NCBI GenBank assembly: GCA_000525025.1
Contig: JCKJ01000001.1
Coordinates: 1,860,001 to 1,924,000 of the forward strand
DNA: 64,000 nucleotides
Source: Methylophilaceae bacterium 11
GTDB taxonomy: Bacteria; Pseudomonadota; Gammaproteobacteria; Burkholderiales; Methylophilaceae
Direction: 5' to 3'
Shown here: positions 44,478 through 54,600 of the stretch, piece after piece
Position numbering within the stretch: the first letter of the stretch is position 1
Layout of the letters: each line of letters opens with the position of its first letter
Program-made: the position numbers and the translations under genes
The notes under the pieces: model-generated
The model's database searches: none
The model's input: the letters and a program-made list of their open reading frames with translations, nothing else
Told to the model about the DNA's origin: nothing

Positions 44478-45476
44478 CTAAAGCTTCGTGTTTGCGCTCT
44501 CAATGACAGTCTGTTTAGTTTGATTGTGCACAATTACCGGAGCAATATTGGGTAGCCCTTGTAAGAACTCTTCTGCATCTTGCACGCTGACAATAGCAGA
44601 AATATTATGAGAAGACTGTCCGTCAGCCACCACAGGCCGTGCGCGGTAGCGCGACAAAGTGTCTGCAACCTCATAAGTATCCGCCCACTCAAATACTAGC
44701 TTACCGTTCACAAACGCAAAGGCATCTGCTGCACGGCGCTGTGTAATAACCGCCGTCTGATTAGGATAGACTTCTACTACTTGACCATTAGTTAGTAGTT
44801 TGGCGTTATCTGCAGCCTCTGACTTAGGCATAATGGGCTCAACACGCACGCTACCGTGATCTACGCTAATCCGCACCAGTTTGCTTAACTTGTTGACCGC
44901 AAAGCGCGTACCCAATACCGTTACTTTGGCCAGCTCAGTCTCTACTACAAAAGGGCGATTAGCATCTTTGGCAACATCAAAAATTGCTTCTCCGCGCATA
45001 AGATGCACGTGCCGCTGATGCCGATAAAATTTGACTTCCATTTGACTATTACCACTTAAGGTTACACGGCTGCCGTCATCTAACGTACGCATGGCTATAT
45101 TGCCTACCGGCGTATCTGCAACAATTTGGGCGGTAGGTTGTTGCAGCCATATCTCGTATTGTTTGTTTGCAAACAATGCAAATAATCCCACAGCACAGAT
45201 TGCGACTACATGAGCAATGTGCTTGACCACTTTTTGGCGTTTGGCGGATTTTTCCAGAAATGCATTTTGCTCCATTGCATCAGCTAACTTTGCTAACGAT
45301 TTGGGCGATGCCAATTGATCCATGGTACTGCAGATGCTTTCGTACTCGGCTTGATGCACAGGACTCGTCGTTAACCAGCGCTCAAACTCCCCCCGCTCGG
45401 GTGCATCCGGTTCTGCATCTCGCAAACGGATATACCAAAGCGCTGCGGCTTCGCTGGACTGAATGGCTTTCGACAT
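44478..45476 (-). CDS. FecR-family anti-sigma factor
   Basis: 332 residues. The N-terminal DUF4880 sigma-binding region (SSEAAALWYIRLRDAEPDAPERGEFERWLTTSPVHQAEYES) is followed by a membrane helix (about 90-107, VVAICAVGLFALFANKQ) and a periplasmic FecR domain (TPVGNIAMRTLDDGSRVTLSGNSQMEVKFYRHQRHVHLMRGEAIFDVAKDANRPFVVET). It senses the STN domain of the receptor and controls the ECF sigma factor encoded 7 nt upstream. The 238-bp gap that follows (44240-44477) should hold the sigma-dependent promoter of the receptor gene; it also contains a weak AT-only hairpin. Confidence 0.94.
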   Translation of the reverse strand: MSKAIQSSEAAALWYIRLRDAEPDAPERGEFERWLTTSPVHQAEYESICSTMDQLASPKSLAKLADAMEQNAFLEKSAKRQKVVKHIAHVVAICAVGLFALFANKQYEIWLQQPTAQIVADTPVGNIAMRTLDDGSRVTLSGNSQMEVKFYRHQRHVHLMRGEAIFDVAKDANRPFVVETELAKVTVLGTRFAVNKLSKLVRISVDHGSVRVEPIMPKSEAADNAKLLTNGQVVEVYPNQTAVITQRRAADAFAFVNGKLVFEWADTYEVADTLSRYRARPVVADGQSSHNISAIVSVQDAEEFLQGLPNIAPVIVHNQTKQTVIESANTKL

Positions 45477-45483
45477 GGTTAAA

Positions 45484-45984
45484 CTATAGCAGTTTTTGTT
45501 TGGCCGCGCGCAAATCCAACATGGCGCGAATCATATGCTTCTCTACCATATTGAGACTAATGCCAAGCTTGTCTGCAATCTCTTTTTGTTTCAGGCCATC
45601 CACATGAAACAGCCAAAACACTTGCCGACATTTTTCAGGTAGTAAATCAACGATACGTTGCAAATAGAAAAGTTTTTGCTTGGTTTCATACAACTGCTCT
45701 GGTGAATAATCCGTTGTACTTTCTTCTAGCGCCACTTCATCATAAGGCACAAACTTAACCTCTTGGCGGTATTGATTCACCAATAAATTGTTCACAATGC
45801 CGTTTAGGTAGGCTTGTGGCTCAGTATCGCGGTACGGGCTCCTAGAAACCGCAAAATAGACAATGGCATCTTGCAAAATATCAAATGCTTTATGTTTGCA
45901 AAATGTATGCCTGCTGATTCGGTTCAGCACATCCGAATAAGCCCATTGAAGATCTAAACCACTCCAAGTAAGTGCTTCGCTCAT
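45484..45984 (-). CDS. FecI-type ECF sigma factor
   Basis: 166 residues with region 2 (AYSDVLNRISRHTFCKHKAFDILQDAIVYFAVSRSP) and region 4 (LLPEKCRQVFWLFHVDGLKQKEIADKLGISLNMVEKHMIRAMLDLR) and nothing between or after, the minimal ECF form. The region 4 helix with KEIADKLGISLNMVEKHM is typical of FecI. It probably directs transcription of the TonB-dependent receptor gene after a signal through FecR. Confidence 0.93.
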   Translation of the reverse strand: MSEALTWSGLDLQWAYSDVLNRISRHTFCKHKAFDILQDAIVYFAVSRSPYRDTEPQAYLNGIVNNLLVNQYRQEVKFVPYDEVALEESTTDYSPEQLYETKQKLFYLQRIVDLLPEKCRQVFWLFHVDGLKQKEIADKLGISLNMVEKHMIRAMLDLRAAKQKLL

Positions 45985-46252
45985 ATTCTTCTTCTATTAA
46001 AACTTAAGAGTGCTATACAAATAGCAAAAATCGCTCCCACGATCAGGCTAGATTCAAGCTACTGATTTACTTTAAGAAATTAAAAGGTACCGAGACAAGG
46101 GAAGCCAAACTGGTTATATACAACCACAAGTAAAGCAAATTGGTGGTTCCATGGATAAAAACATTCAGGTTATCTATGGCTCTGCTTAGGCTGACCATCC
46201 AATGCAGACAACCGGCATCGTAAAGTGGTATGTAAAGGATACTAATTGGCGT

Positions 46253-46280
46253 AAAAAAAGCCTTGATATTCAAGGCTTTT
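46253..46280 (-). terminator. Intrinsic terminator after tRNA-Leu
   Basis: On the minus strand AAAAGCCTTGA-ATA-TCAAGGCTTTT runs into more T, a text-book intrinsic terminator beginning 5 nt after the CCA end of the tRNA. The bases from 45985 to 46252, between the sigma gene and this terminator, contain nothing else I can support. Confidence 0.93.
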
Positions 46281-46285
46281 GTATT

Positions 46286-46372
46286 TGGTGCCCGGGGCCG
46301 GAATCGAACCGGCACGACCTTGCGATCGAGAGATTTTAAGTCTCTTGTGTCTACCAATTTCACCACCCGGGC
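46286..46372 (-). tRNA. tRNA-Leu(TAA)
   Basis: An 87-nt leucine tRNA on the minus strand with encoded CCA. The acceptor stem is GCCCGGG/CCCGGGC, the anticodon stem and loop are AGAGA-CTTAAAA-TCTCT with anticodon TAA, there is a long variable arm as leucine tRNAs have, and the T loop is GGTTCGATTCC. A possible -10 (TAGAAT on the minus strand, 46405-46410) lies 33 bp upstream. Confidence 0.97.
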
Positions 46373-46534
46373 GGGTGATTACTGCTGAATTTGTTGCGGA
46401 GCGTATTCTATCACTGTATCGCGCATTTTTACCGTAATCGGGACGATTTTTTTAATAATTTTGTCATTTATTTTCATATAAGCAAGATACAGTACGTGAT
46501 CAATAGAGATATGAAAGAGTGATAATTCTAGATA

Positions 46535-46566
46535 CAAAAAAAGCACCCTAAACTGGGTGCTTTTTT
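46535..46566. terminator. Bidirectional intrinsic terminator after the TolC-type gene
   Basis: AAAAAAGCACCC-TAAACT-GGGTGCTTTTTT is symmetrical, with T-runs on both strands. It lies 14 nt after the stop of the 46581-48494 gene (minus strand). Confidence 0.95.
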
Positions 46567-46580
46567 AAGCGGGCGTATCT

Positions 46581-48494
46581 TTATGGATTGACTAACTCAC
46601 GCAAAATCTTCCACTCGCCACTGGAGTGTTCCAACTCCAAAGTTTTATTCACGTTATCGGCAAAGCCTTTTGTAGCAATTCGCTTAGCATTACACACATC
46701 ACAGCCTTGGCTATTCTTTTGTTTTAATAGCTTATAGTTGGTCACACTATATTCTTGGTGGAATGTTGCTTTTGCCTTATCACCTTCGCAAGTCACTTGT
46801 ACATTCGACAATGCTAGGTTAATTTTCCCAGGGGAAGACAAACGTTGCTTACGTTGCTGCTCCCACGCTGTTCTTGTAAGTGGGGGCTCCGGGTTGAATT
46901 TTTCTGAGTAAGTTTTGATATAGGCGTCATAGTCTTTTTGACGCCATGCAGTTGCCCAGTTGTTCACTTGTGCGGTTACCACTTCCGGTGAACATGCACC
47001 GGCTGCGGCAGGCGCTAATGCAGTGGTTCTTTCTGTTGGTTTAATGAGCTGGCGATTAGTGACGTTGAGCGGTTTAGCATCTGCCAAAATAGCGGCTTTA
47101 TCAATTGTCACCGGTACGGCTGCAACAGCCTGACAAACAGTGGCGGCATCTACATAGTCTTCACGCTTTACTTCAGGTAAGCCTTGTCTGGCTGAGCCAA
47201 TTCTATTGACCAGCTGACCTTGCCCAGCAAACAATCTCGCATAGGCATTCATCAAGTCATATTCGGTATTGGCATAGCTACGCTTTGCCTGAAAATACTC
47301 ATTTTCTGTATCGAGCAAATCCAATAAGGTTCTTTGGCCAATATCAAATTGTTTTTGGTAAGCTTCTCTTGCATTTTCAATTGAAGCACGATGTTGATCG
47401 CGGTAAGTGATTTGCTCTTTTAATTGGCGAATATCGTTATAAGCAATGGTGACGATTTGACGCGTATCGATACAGGCTTTATCACGTAAATCATTGGAGC
47501 GATTGAGTTTTTCCAATGTTTGGCTAACAGCCGCTTTATCAGAAAAGCCATTAAACAGGTTAAAGTTCATGGTCAACTCTAGTAAATCCGCTGCGCTGGT
47601 ACTGTTCTCACCATCAGAGCTGGTACCCAAATTTTTACGCGCTTGCAAATCAAAGCGGGGTAAATAACGCGCCTCTTTGGTTTTCACTTCTTTTTGTGTC
47701 GCTTGAATATCTTCTATGGTCGAGAGCAAATCTGGATTGGAAAGATAAGCCACTTGCAATGCCTCTGTTGGGCTAGGTGCAATTTCACCTGCTACAAACG
47801 CTGGCATTTCTAGCGTTTCTGGTGGCAACTCCCCTAACAAGCGTTGTACTCTGGCAGTCACTTCATACAAATTAGTGGTTTCTGTCAGCAAGTTAGCCTC
47901 AGCTAATGCTAAACGACCTGACGCCTGCTCTAAATCCACACGTCTCGCTACGCCAGCATCTACACGCTCTTTGATTTTGTCATGATATTGCTTGTGAATG
48001 ACATAGTTGGTTTTTGCATATTCGGTGAGTTGGCGATAGCGCAACGTATCGATATAAGAGCGCACAAATTCCAGCGTAGTATTTTGCATGGCACTTTGTA
48101 ACTCGTAATACCGTACTCTTTGCGCATGTCCTAAGCGACTGACTTCATTTGGCGTTGCAAAACCATCAAAAATCATCTGTCTGAGGACTAGTTCGTTGTT
48201 GGATCTTGGAATAGCAGTACCATTACGGCGGCTAAAGCCACCATCCATATCCTCTTGCCTACGGTAGCTGCTGACAATATCCGCTTTAGGTAGATAACCG
48301 CCCTTGACCACATCGCGTTCGTAGCCCGCACCAGTGTATTCATGGTACTTGACTTGTACTTCCGGATTGGCGGAGATGACTTGCTCAACCATCTCTTTGA
48401 GCGTCGTCAATGTTTGCGACTGAGCGCTGAACGAAAACCATGAGAGTGTTGCAAATACAATAAACGGTTTCAGACTACTTATTTTTTTCATCAA
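46581..48494 (-). CDS. LapE-like TolC-family channel with C-terminal Cds6/NTF2-like domain
   Basis: 637 residues against about 450 for a plain TolC. A signal peptide (ending SAQS) precedes the two TolC repeats (residues about 30-430: MVEQVISANPEVQVKYHEYTGAGYERD, ATQKEVKTKEARYLPRFDLQARKN). After a linker the last 137 residues (from about 501) form a separate domain: VNNWATAWRQKDYDAYIKTYSEKFNPE, WEQQRKQRLSSPGKINLALSNVQV, AKATFHQEYSV, LEHSSGEWKILREL. That resembles the C-terminal NTF2-like domain seen in L,D-transpeptidases of the Cds6 kind. Directly downstream of the giant adhesin gene, it is the likely outer-membrane tunnel in which the adhesin is retained. Confidence 0.88.
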   Translation of the reverse strand: MMKKISSLKPFIVFATLSWFSFSAQSQTLTTLKEMVEQVISANPEVQVKYHEYTGAGYERDVVKGGYLPKADIVSSYRRQEDMDGGFSRRNGTAIPRSNNELVLRQMIFDGFATPNEVSRLGHAQRVRYYELQSAMQNTTLEFVRSYIDTLRYRQLTEYAKTNYVIHKQYHDKIKERVDAGVARRVDLEQASGRLALAEANLLTETTNLYEVTARVQRLLGELPPETLEMPAFVAGEIAPSPTEALQVAYLSNPDLLSTIEDIQATQKEVKTKEARYLPRFDLQARKNLGTSSDGENSTSAADLLELTMNFNLFNGFSDKAAVSQTLEKLNRSNDLRDKACIDTRQIVTIAYNDIRQLKEQITYRDQHRASIENAREAYQKQFDIGQRTLLDLLDTENEYFQAKRSYANTEYDLMNAYARLFAGQGQLVNRIGSARQGLPEVKREDYVDAATVCQAVAAVPVTIDKAAILADAKPLNVTNRQLIKPTERTTALAPAAAGACSPEVVTAQVNNWATAWRQKDYDAYIKTYSEKFNPEPPLTRTAWEQQRKQRLSSPGKINLALSNVQVTCEGDKAKATFHQEYSVTNYKLLKQKNSQGCDVCNAKRIATKGFADNVNKTLELEHSSGEWKILRELVNP

Positions 48495-48583
48495 GTGAGT
48501 TCACGGATCTTTATAACATTATAGAAATCATTAGGTTAGTAAAAAAACCTGAACTGAATATACTATACATAACTTTCCAAGTA

Positions 48584-48618
48584 AAGAAAAAGGGAGCAGC
48601 CAAATCGCGCCGCCCCCT
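48584..48618 (-). terminator. Intrinsic terminator after the giant adhesin gene
   Basis: On the minus strand AGGGGGCGG and CTGCTCCCT pair fully (9 bp including G-T wobbles) and are followed by TTTTTCTTT, 30 nt after the stop. This should limit read-through from the adhesin gene into the TolC-type gene. Confidence 0.8.
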
Positions 48619-48648
48619 CTAAAAACCATCAAACAGTGTTAAGAAATG

Positions 48649-51600
48649 TTAATCCACAACTAAAGCACCATTGGCCAACATACGTTGTAGCAAATCTGTT
48701 TCATTGCCAGCTGTTGCGCCGGTCGCGGTATACAGATTAATGCCTTGCAAGACAATACGTTGATCCTCTTGTGCTGCACTGTAAGTGCCGCCTGTGAATC
48801 CACCTGCCGAGCTAATTCGGATTTCGGTATTGCCGCCATTGATATTAATATCAATATAATTCAGCAAGTTACCAATATTAGGAACGCTTCCGGTATTCAA
48901 CAAGGTAGAGGCTTCGCCTTGTAGTAAATCGCGTAAATCTAGCGCATCTACTCTTGTTGCATTAAAGTCGGTCACTGTCGCATTGCCAGATCCACCGTAA
49001 CGGAAATCAGTCACAGTATCGATGGCCGGTACACCTAACGTGCCTTTATCAGCAAGATTCCATTCAAAAATATCTTTACCAAGCGCGCCATTGGCAGGTG
49101 TGCCAGTGTCGCCCGTCAGCGTATCATTGCCTGCCCCGCCGACAATGCGGTCATCGCCCAGCAAACCAATTAAGGTGTTATTGCCATCATTTCCGATGAT
49201 TCGGTTATTAACAGCGTTACCTGTCACGTTGGTATTAAATGATCCGCTCAAAGTGACGTTCTCAAAGTTGGTAGCAATGGTATAGGTGCCGGGATTATAA
49301 GTAGCGGCAATCTCGATATTGTCAGTACCCTCATTCGCATTCTCGACAATCACATCGCCAGCACTGTCTATGCGATAGATATCATCGCCCAAACCACCAA
49401 TCATGGTATCGTTGCCAGTGCCGCCAATCAGAATATCAGCCCCATCACCACCATTTAAGGTGTCATCGCCATCACCACCATCTAAGTAATCCGCACCGCC
49501 GTAACCATTCAAAATGTCGTTACCGCCAAACCCTTGAATATAGTCTCGCCCTTCTGCACCAATTAATGTATTAGTGTTGTTATCACCGTCTAACACTGAA
49601 CCGGTACGCAATTCGTACTGCTGATTGACAGAGGTTTCTACCACGTCCTGAATACGTGTATCCGTAATGGTTGGCAGGTTAGCCGCTGAGAAGAAGGCAA
49701 TACTATCTAGCGAGAATGAAATCCAAGTATTACTGTCTGTTAACTTGAACTCAAATTGCAAGTTGGCATTACCGCCTTGTTCCCAATACAACAACTCAAT
49801 TGAGGTGAATCCGGAAATCAAATCAGACACTTCCACGTTGGTAAATGTACGTGTGGTGGGTGGTTGATTACCGTCAAACTCAATCAACGTCTCACCGCCA
49901 ACTTTTAATCTAAAGCCATCATCGGCATACACTCTAAAGTCGTAGTTACCACGCTCTAAATAGGCAAACCCTGTCATGCGAATAATTGCATCCGTGGTTG
50001 TACCTAAGCCAGTTTGCGTGCCTACTGTTGCACCCACTGGGGTGCCTGTTTGCACTACAGCCGTTGCTGCATCTGTGTATAAGAAATTGGACAACTCGCG
50101 ATTAGTCAACGTGTAATCATAGCCTGGTAAACCAGAACCCGCTGCAGTGTTAGGGTTGGTGCCCAAGCTACCATTCACAGCTCGATCATTGCCAAACTCG
50201 TCTGTCTGCAAATCATTACCATAATTTAAACTACGTACACTAAACCTTACATCGGCCGCATTAGTTGCAGCTGCGTTAGATGTACCTACGATATTGCCAG
50301 GCCCACCCATAGCCAAGTTACGGCCATTGATAATCGCGGCAACATCTTCTATCGAATCAATATTAGTGCTTCCGAATACGGTTGCAGTACTATCATCAGC
50401 ATGTACACGATTACCTGCAATGACAGTATCGTTATACCCATAATATTCACCCATGAGACCATCCGCAATAATGGGCACTGGCACTGGGGTAATGGCCGTC
50501 AAATCTAGTGTACCCAGTATGGCTACTGAAATAGTGGCCGTATCAAAGCCACCGTTATTATCGGTAATTTTGTAGGTAAATACATCACTCACCGTTTGCC
50601 CGCCCAAGATGTTTTGCGTCTGAATGCGGCTGTTGTCCAAGGTGTAGGTATAAGTACCATTAGAGTTAATCACCAACGTGCCATAAATACCACTGACTGT
50701 GAGTGCTGAACCCAATGGCACTGCGCCCACCACGGCACCTGTACCTGCCACTGCCCCAGTGATAAACAGCGTATCGTTATTAGGATCAGCATCGGCTACA
50801 TTGCCACTGCCACCCAATATTGCGTTACCCGCCAACACTGAGTTTACAGTGTCTTCCTGCAAGTTGCTGACCGGCACATCGTTGATTGCATCCGGTGCAT
50901 TATTGACATCCGTAATGGTGGCTGTACCCACAGCAGAGGTATTGGTAGTAACGCCTACTGTTCTGGTCGCTGTCAGCGTAAAGGTTTCACTGACTTCAGT
51001 AATGTTGTCTTGCGTAATTGGCGTACGCACCAATACATAAGTACCATTGATTGGGATAGTCGCAGTAGTCGCATTGCTCCAAGTAGCGCCATTGTCTGTC
51101 GACACTTGAATATTGGTCGCACCTGCTGCACCATAATCTACGCCGCCGCCAGTGGCTGTGCCATTAGCAAGCGCCAAACTGAAGGTAGTTGCCACAGAAG
51201 ACGGATTGCTGAGTGACACAACGAATTGCGCAAAGCCTGCAGTTTGATCTGACACAGTGAGGCTAGACACGGCTAATGTTGGCGTATCGTTATCCGTACC
51301 ACCTGCCCCTGCACCATCATCGCGAATCGTACCGATACCGATACCATCAGCAATCGTCGCATTGGTTGCACCACTCAAATTGACTCTAAAGGTTTCACTG
51401 CCTTCATATATATTGTCGTTCAGAATAGGCACTGTAATGGTTTGCGTGGTGACGCCAGAGGCAAAAGTTAAGGTACCAGAGCTGGCAGTATAGTCACTAC
51501 CAGACAATGCTGTTTGGTTGACCATGCCGTAATTCACGGTCACCGTATTACCGCTTGCTGCACTTAAGGTCACTGTAAAGGTCATTGTGCCAGCAGCCTC

Positions 51601-54600
51601 ATTCACGGTGACATCGTTGATCGTTAAGCTTGGGGTAGGATCATTATCGGTAATCGTACCTGTGCCTGTCACACCGCCAACCGTCAGCAACAATGTTTCA
51701 TTTGGCTCATCCAACGTATCATTGACGGTAGGTATGGTTACAGTAAAACTAGTTGTTGCCGCTGGAATAGTCAGCACACCCGTGCTTGAATTATAAGTGA
51801 CGCCGCCGCTAAAAGTGAGCGCACCGTAATCGGTCGGGGAAGCTGTACCACCTAGCTCCAGTGTTGTGGTGATGATAATTCCAGTATGAGTACTTACATT
51901 GACGGTGTAAACTAAGTTTGCACCTTCTGTAGCCGTTGGGCTAGACACTGTAATGGTATCGTCAATGATTGTTGCTGTACCTACAGATGTAGTGGCTGTA
52001 GTAGAGCCAGTGGCTGTACCACTAGAAATGGTTGCAGTTAAATTAAATGTTTCAGTTTGTGCTTCCGTCACAGTATTTGCATTGATAGCCGTACGAACCA
52101 ACACTGATGTTTGCCCTGGAGCAAAAGTCGCTGTGTTCACACCTGATGCTGACCAAGTAACACCACCATCTGTAGAAACCTGCATCAGTGTATTGTTGCC
52201 ATAATCTGTGGTTGTATTGTTGGCAAAGTTTGTACCACCAATTGCCGTGCCACCACCAAAACTAAGGCCAACTGTAACCGCAGTACTACTTGGGTTAGAC
52301 AAGCTCACAGTAAACACTGCGTTGATATTATCCACTTCCGCGACTGAAATATTATTCACAGTCAAGGTAGGTGCGGCGTCATCATCATTAATCGTACCCA
52401 CACCGGTTACGCCACCCACTGTCAAATTGTAGGTTTCATTAGGTTCATCTATCGTATCTTGAATTGATGCGATTGTTGCGGTAAAGCTAGTAACGCCAGC
52501 TGGCACAGTTAATATGCCGCCACTTAAAGTGACACCATTAGAGAAGGTCACTGCGGCAGTGTAATCTACGCCTGAGCTGGCTGTGCCGCCACCTAAACTA
52601 TAAGCATAAGTAGTCGCTACGCTAGAACCATTACTCAACGTAATGGTATGTACTAAGCTACCACCTTCCGTTGCACTTGCAGCACTCACACTTTGAATTG
52701 TTGGAACTGCATCATTATCAATAATGGTGCCTATTCCTTGTGAGTCTGCAATCGTCGCATTGGTCGCACCACTTAAATTGACAAAGAACGTTTCATTCGG
52801 CTCATCAATCGTGTCATTGTTAATAGGCACGGTAATGGTTCGTGTCGTTTGCCCTGGCGTAAATGTCACTGTGCCTGTGCTATTAGTATAATCAAGTCCT
52901 ACTCCAGCCTGAGCCGTACCATCTGCAGTTGCATAATTCACGGTAACTGTTTGACCAGATGCCGCTGATAAGGTCACAGTAAACGTCGCTGTACCCGCTG
53001 ACTCATTCACGGTCACATCGTTAATGGTCAAGCTAGGTGTTGGATCGTTATCAGTAATCGTAGTGGTAACGCTACCATTTGTACCGCTCACAACAATGCT
53101 TTCTAAATTGCCGCCAGTTGCAGATGCAATGGTCACCGTAAAGTTTTCCAAAGCCTCATCTAACAAATCATCTATTGTCGCAATATTAAAGTTAGCAGAG
53201 CTGCTACCAGCAGGAATAGTCACTGTAGCAACGCCTGTATAGTCCGTTCCGTTTGCAGCTGTACCACTATAAGTTAAGTTTACAGTTACTGCCGTTGTCT
53301 GCGCAGGATTGGTCAGCGTAACCGTATACGAACCAGATGCGCCCTCCACCACATTAGCGCTTCCAGAAATACTCACAGTGGTCGCATCCGCATCTTCATT
53401 GACGGTGGTGCTGACGGTGCTGCTGGTGGTCAAGGCTTCGTAGGTGCCGCCACTGGTGCTGGCAATACTGCGCACGACGGTGGTGCTGCCTTGCACATAG
53501 ACGTCATCCGCACGGACCACGACTGGCGCACTGGTGCCGCTGGTCTGACCGACGGCGATGCTGATGGTGGTGCCGTTATCTAAGGTAATGACGAGCGGAC
53601 TGCCAGTCACAGCATTGGAGACCGTGGCGGTGTAGGTAATGGTGTTGCCTTCTAATACGCTGCCAGCAGAGGCGGTTAAGGTCACGGTGGTCGCATCCGC
53701 ATCATCGATGACGGTGTTGTTGACGGTACCGGTGGTATTGACCGCTTCGTAGTTAGCACCACTGGTACTGCTGATGGTGACTGGGCTCAAGGTTTGTGTG
53801 CCTTGGGCGTAGGCGTCGTCAGCACGTACCGGGACCGCAGCGCTGTTGGCGCTGGTTTGTCCGACAGGGATGGTGATGGTGCTGCCGTTGCTTAAGGTCA
53901 CGACCAATGGTGTGCCTGTCACCGGGTTAGACACGGTGGCGGTATAGGTGATGCTGCCGCCTTCGGCAATGGCGGTGCCATTGGTGGCGGAACTTAGGGT
54001 CACAGTCGTTGCATCAATCGTATCCAACACGTTAGTTACCGCAGGTGTAGGATCAATCGAGCTTAAAATTCCACCACCACTTAAGGCAGTAATCGTCACA
54101 CTAACGGTAGTAGGGTCAATATATGGGTCGTCCGATCCGGCAATCGATAGACTGACCGAGCCCGTGGTTCCTCCAGCAGGAATAACGATGCTTTGTCCAT
54201 TAGACAAAGTCACAGTCAAGTTACTGGTCGGCGGTTGAGTGATAGTGGCGGTGTAAGTGATGACACCTCCAGCTTCTGTGATGCTCGGCGTGGCTGACAA
54301 TGTGACGGTTGCAACATCGTTGTCTAACAAGTTAGTGGTAACGCTGCCATTTGCTGCGCTGACTACAAGATTTTCAAAATTGCCACCACTAATAGCACCT
54401 ATCCCCACCACGATCGTTTCGCTACCTTCTGCTGCAACGTCATCTGTAATAGGCAAAGTAAAACTGACACTGCTAGCGCCTGCCGGAATAGTGACGACGG
54501 CTATACCAGTGTAATCACTGCCATTGCTGGCTGTACCAGCATAGGTGATGTTGATAGTCAGTGCAGTCTGTGCTGGGTTGGTGAGCGATACCGTATAGCT

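Noticed and set aside
40442-45984. Naming the receptor and sigma pair as ferric citrate genes fecA/fecI/fecR
   Set aside because: The architecture is the FecA type, but the ligand cannot be read from sequence and the barrel has large unrelated inserts, so I left the symbols empty.
46067-46366. Minus-strand 99-residue frame across the tRNA
   Set aside because: It reads through the tRNA-Leu gene and its terminator; the N-terminal MVKLVDTRDLKSLD is a translated tRNA artefact.
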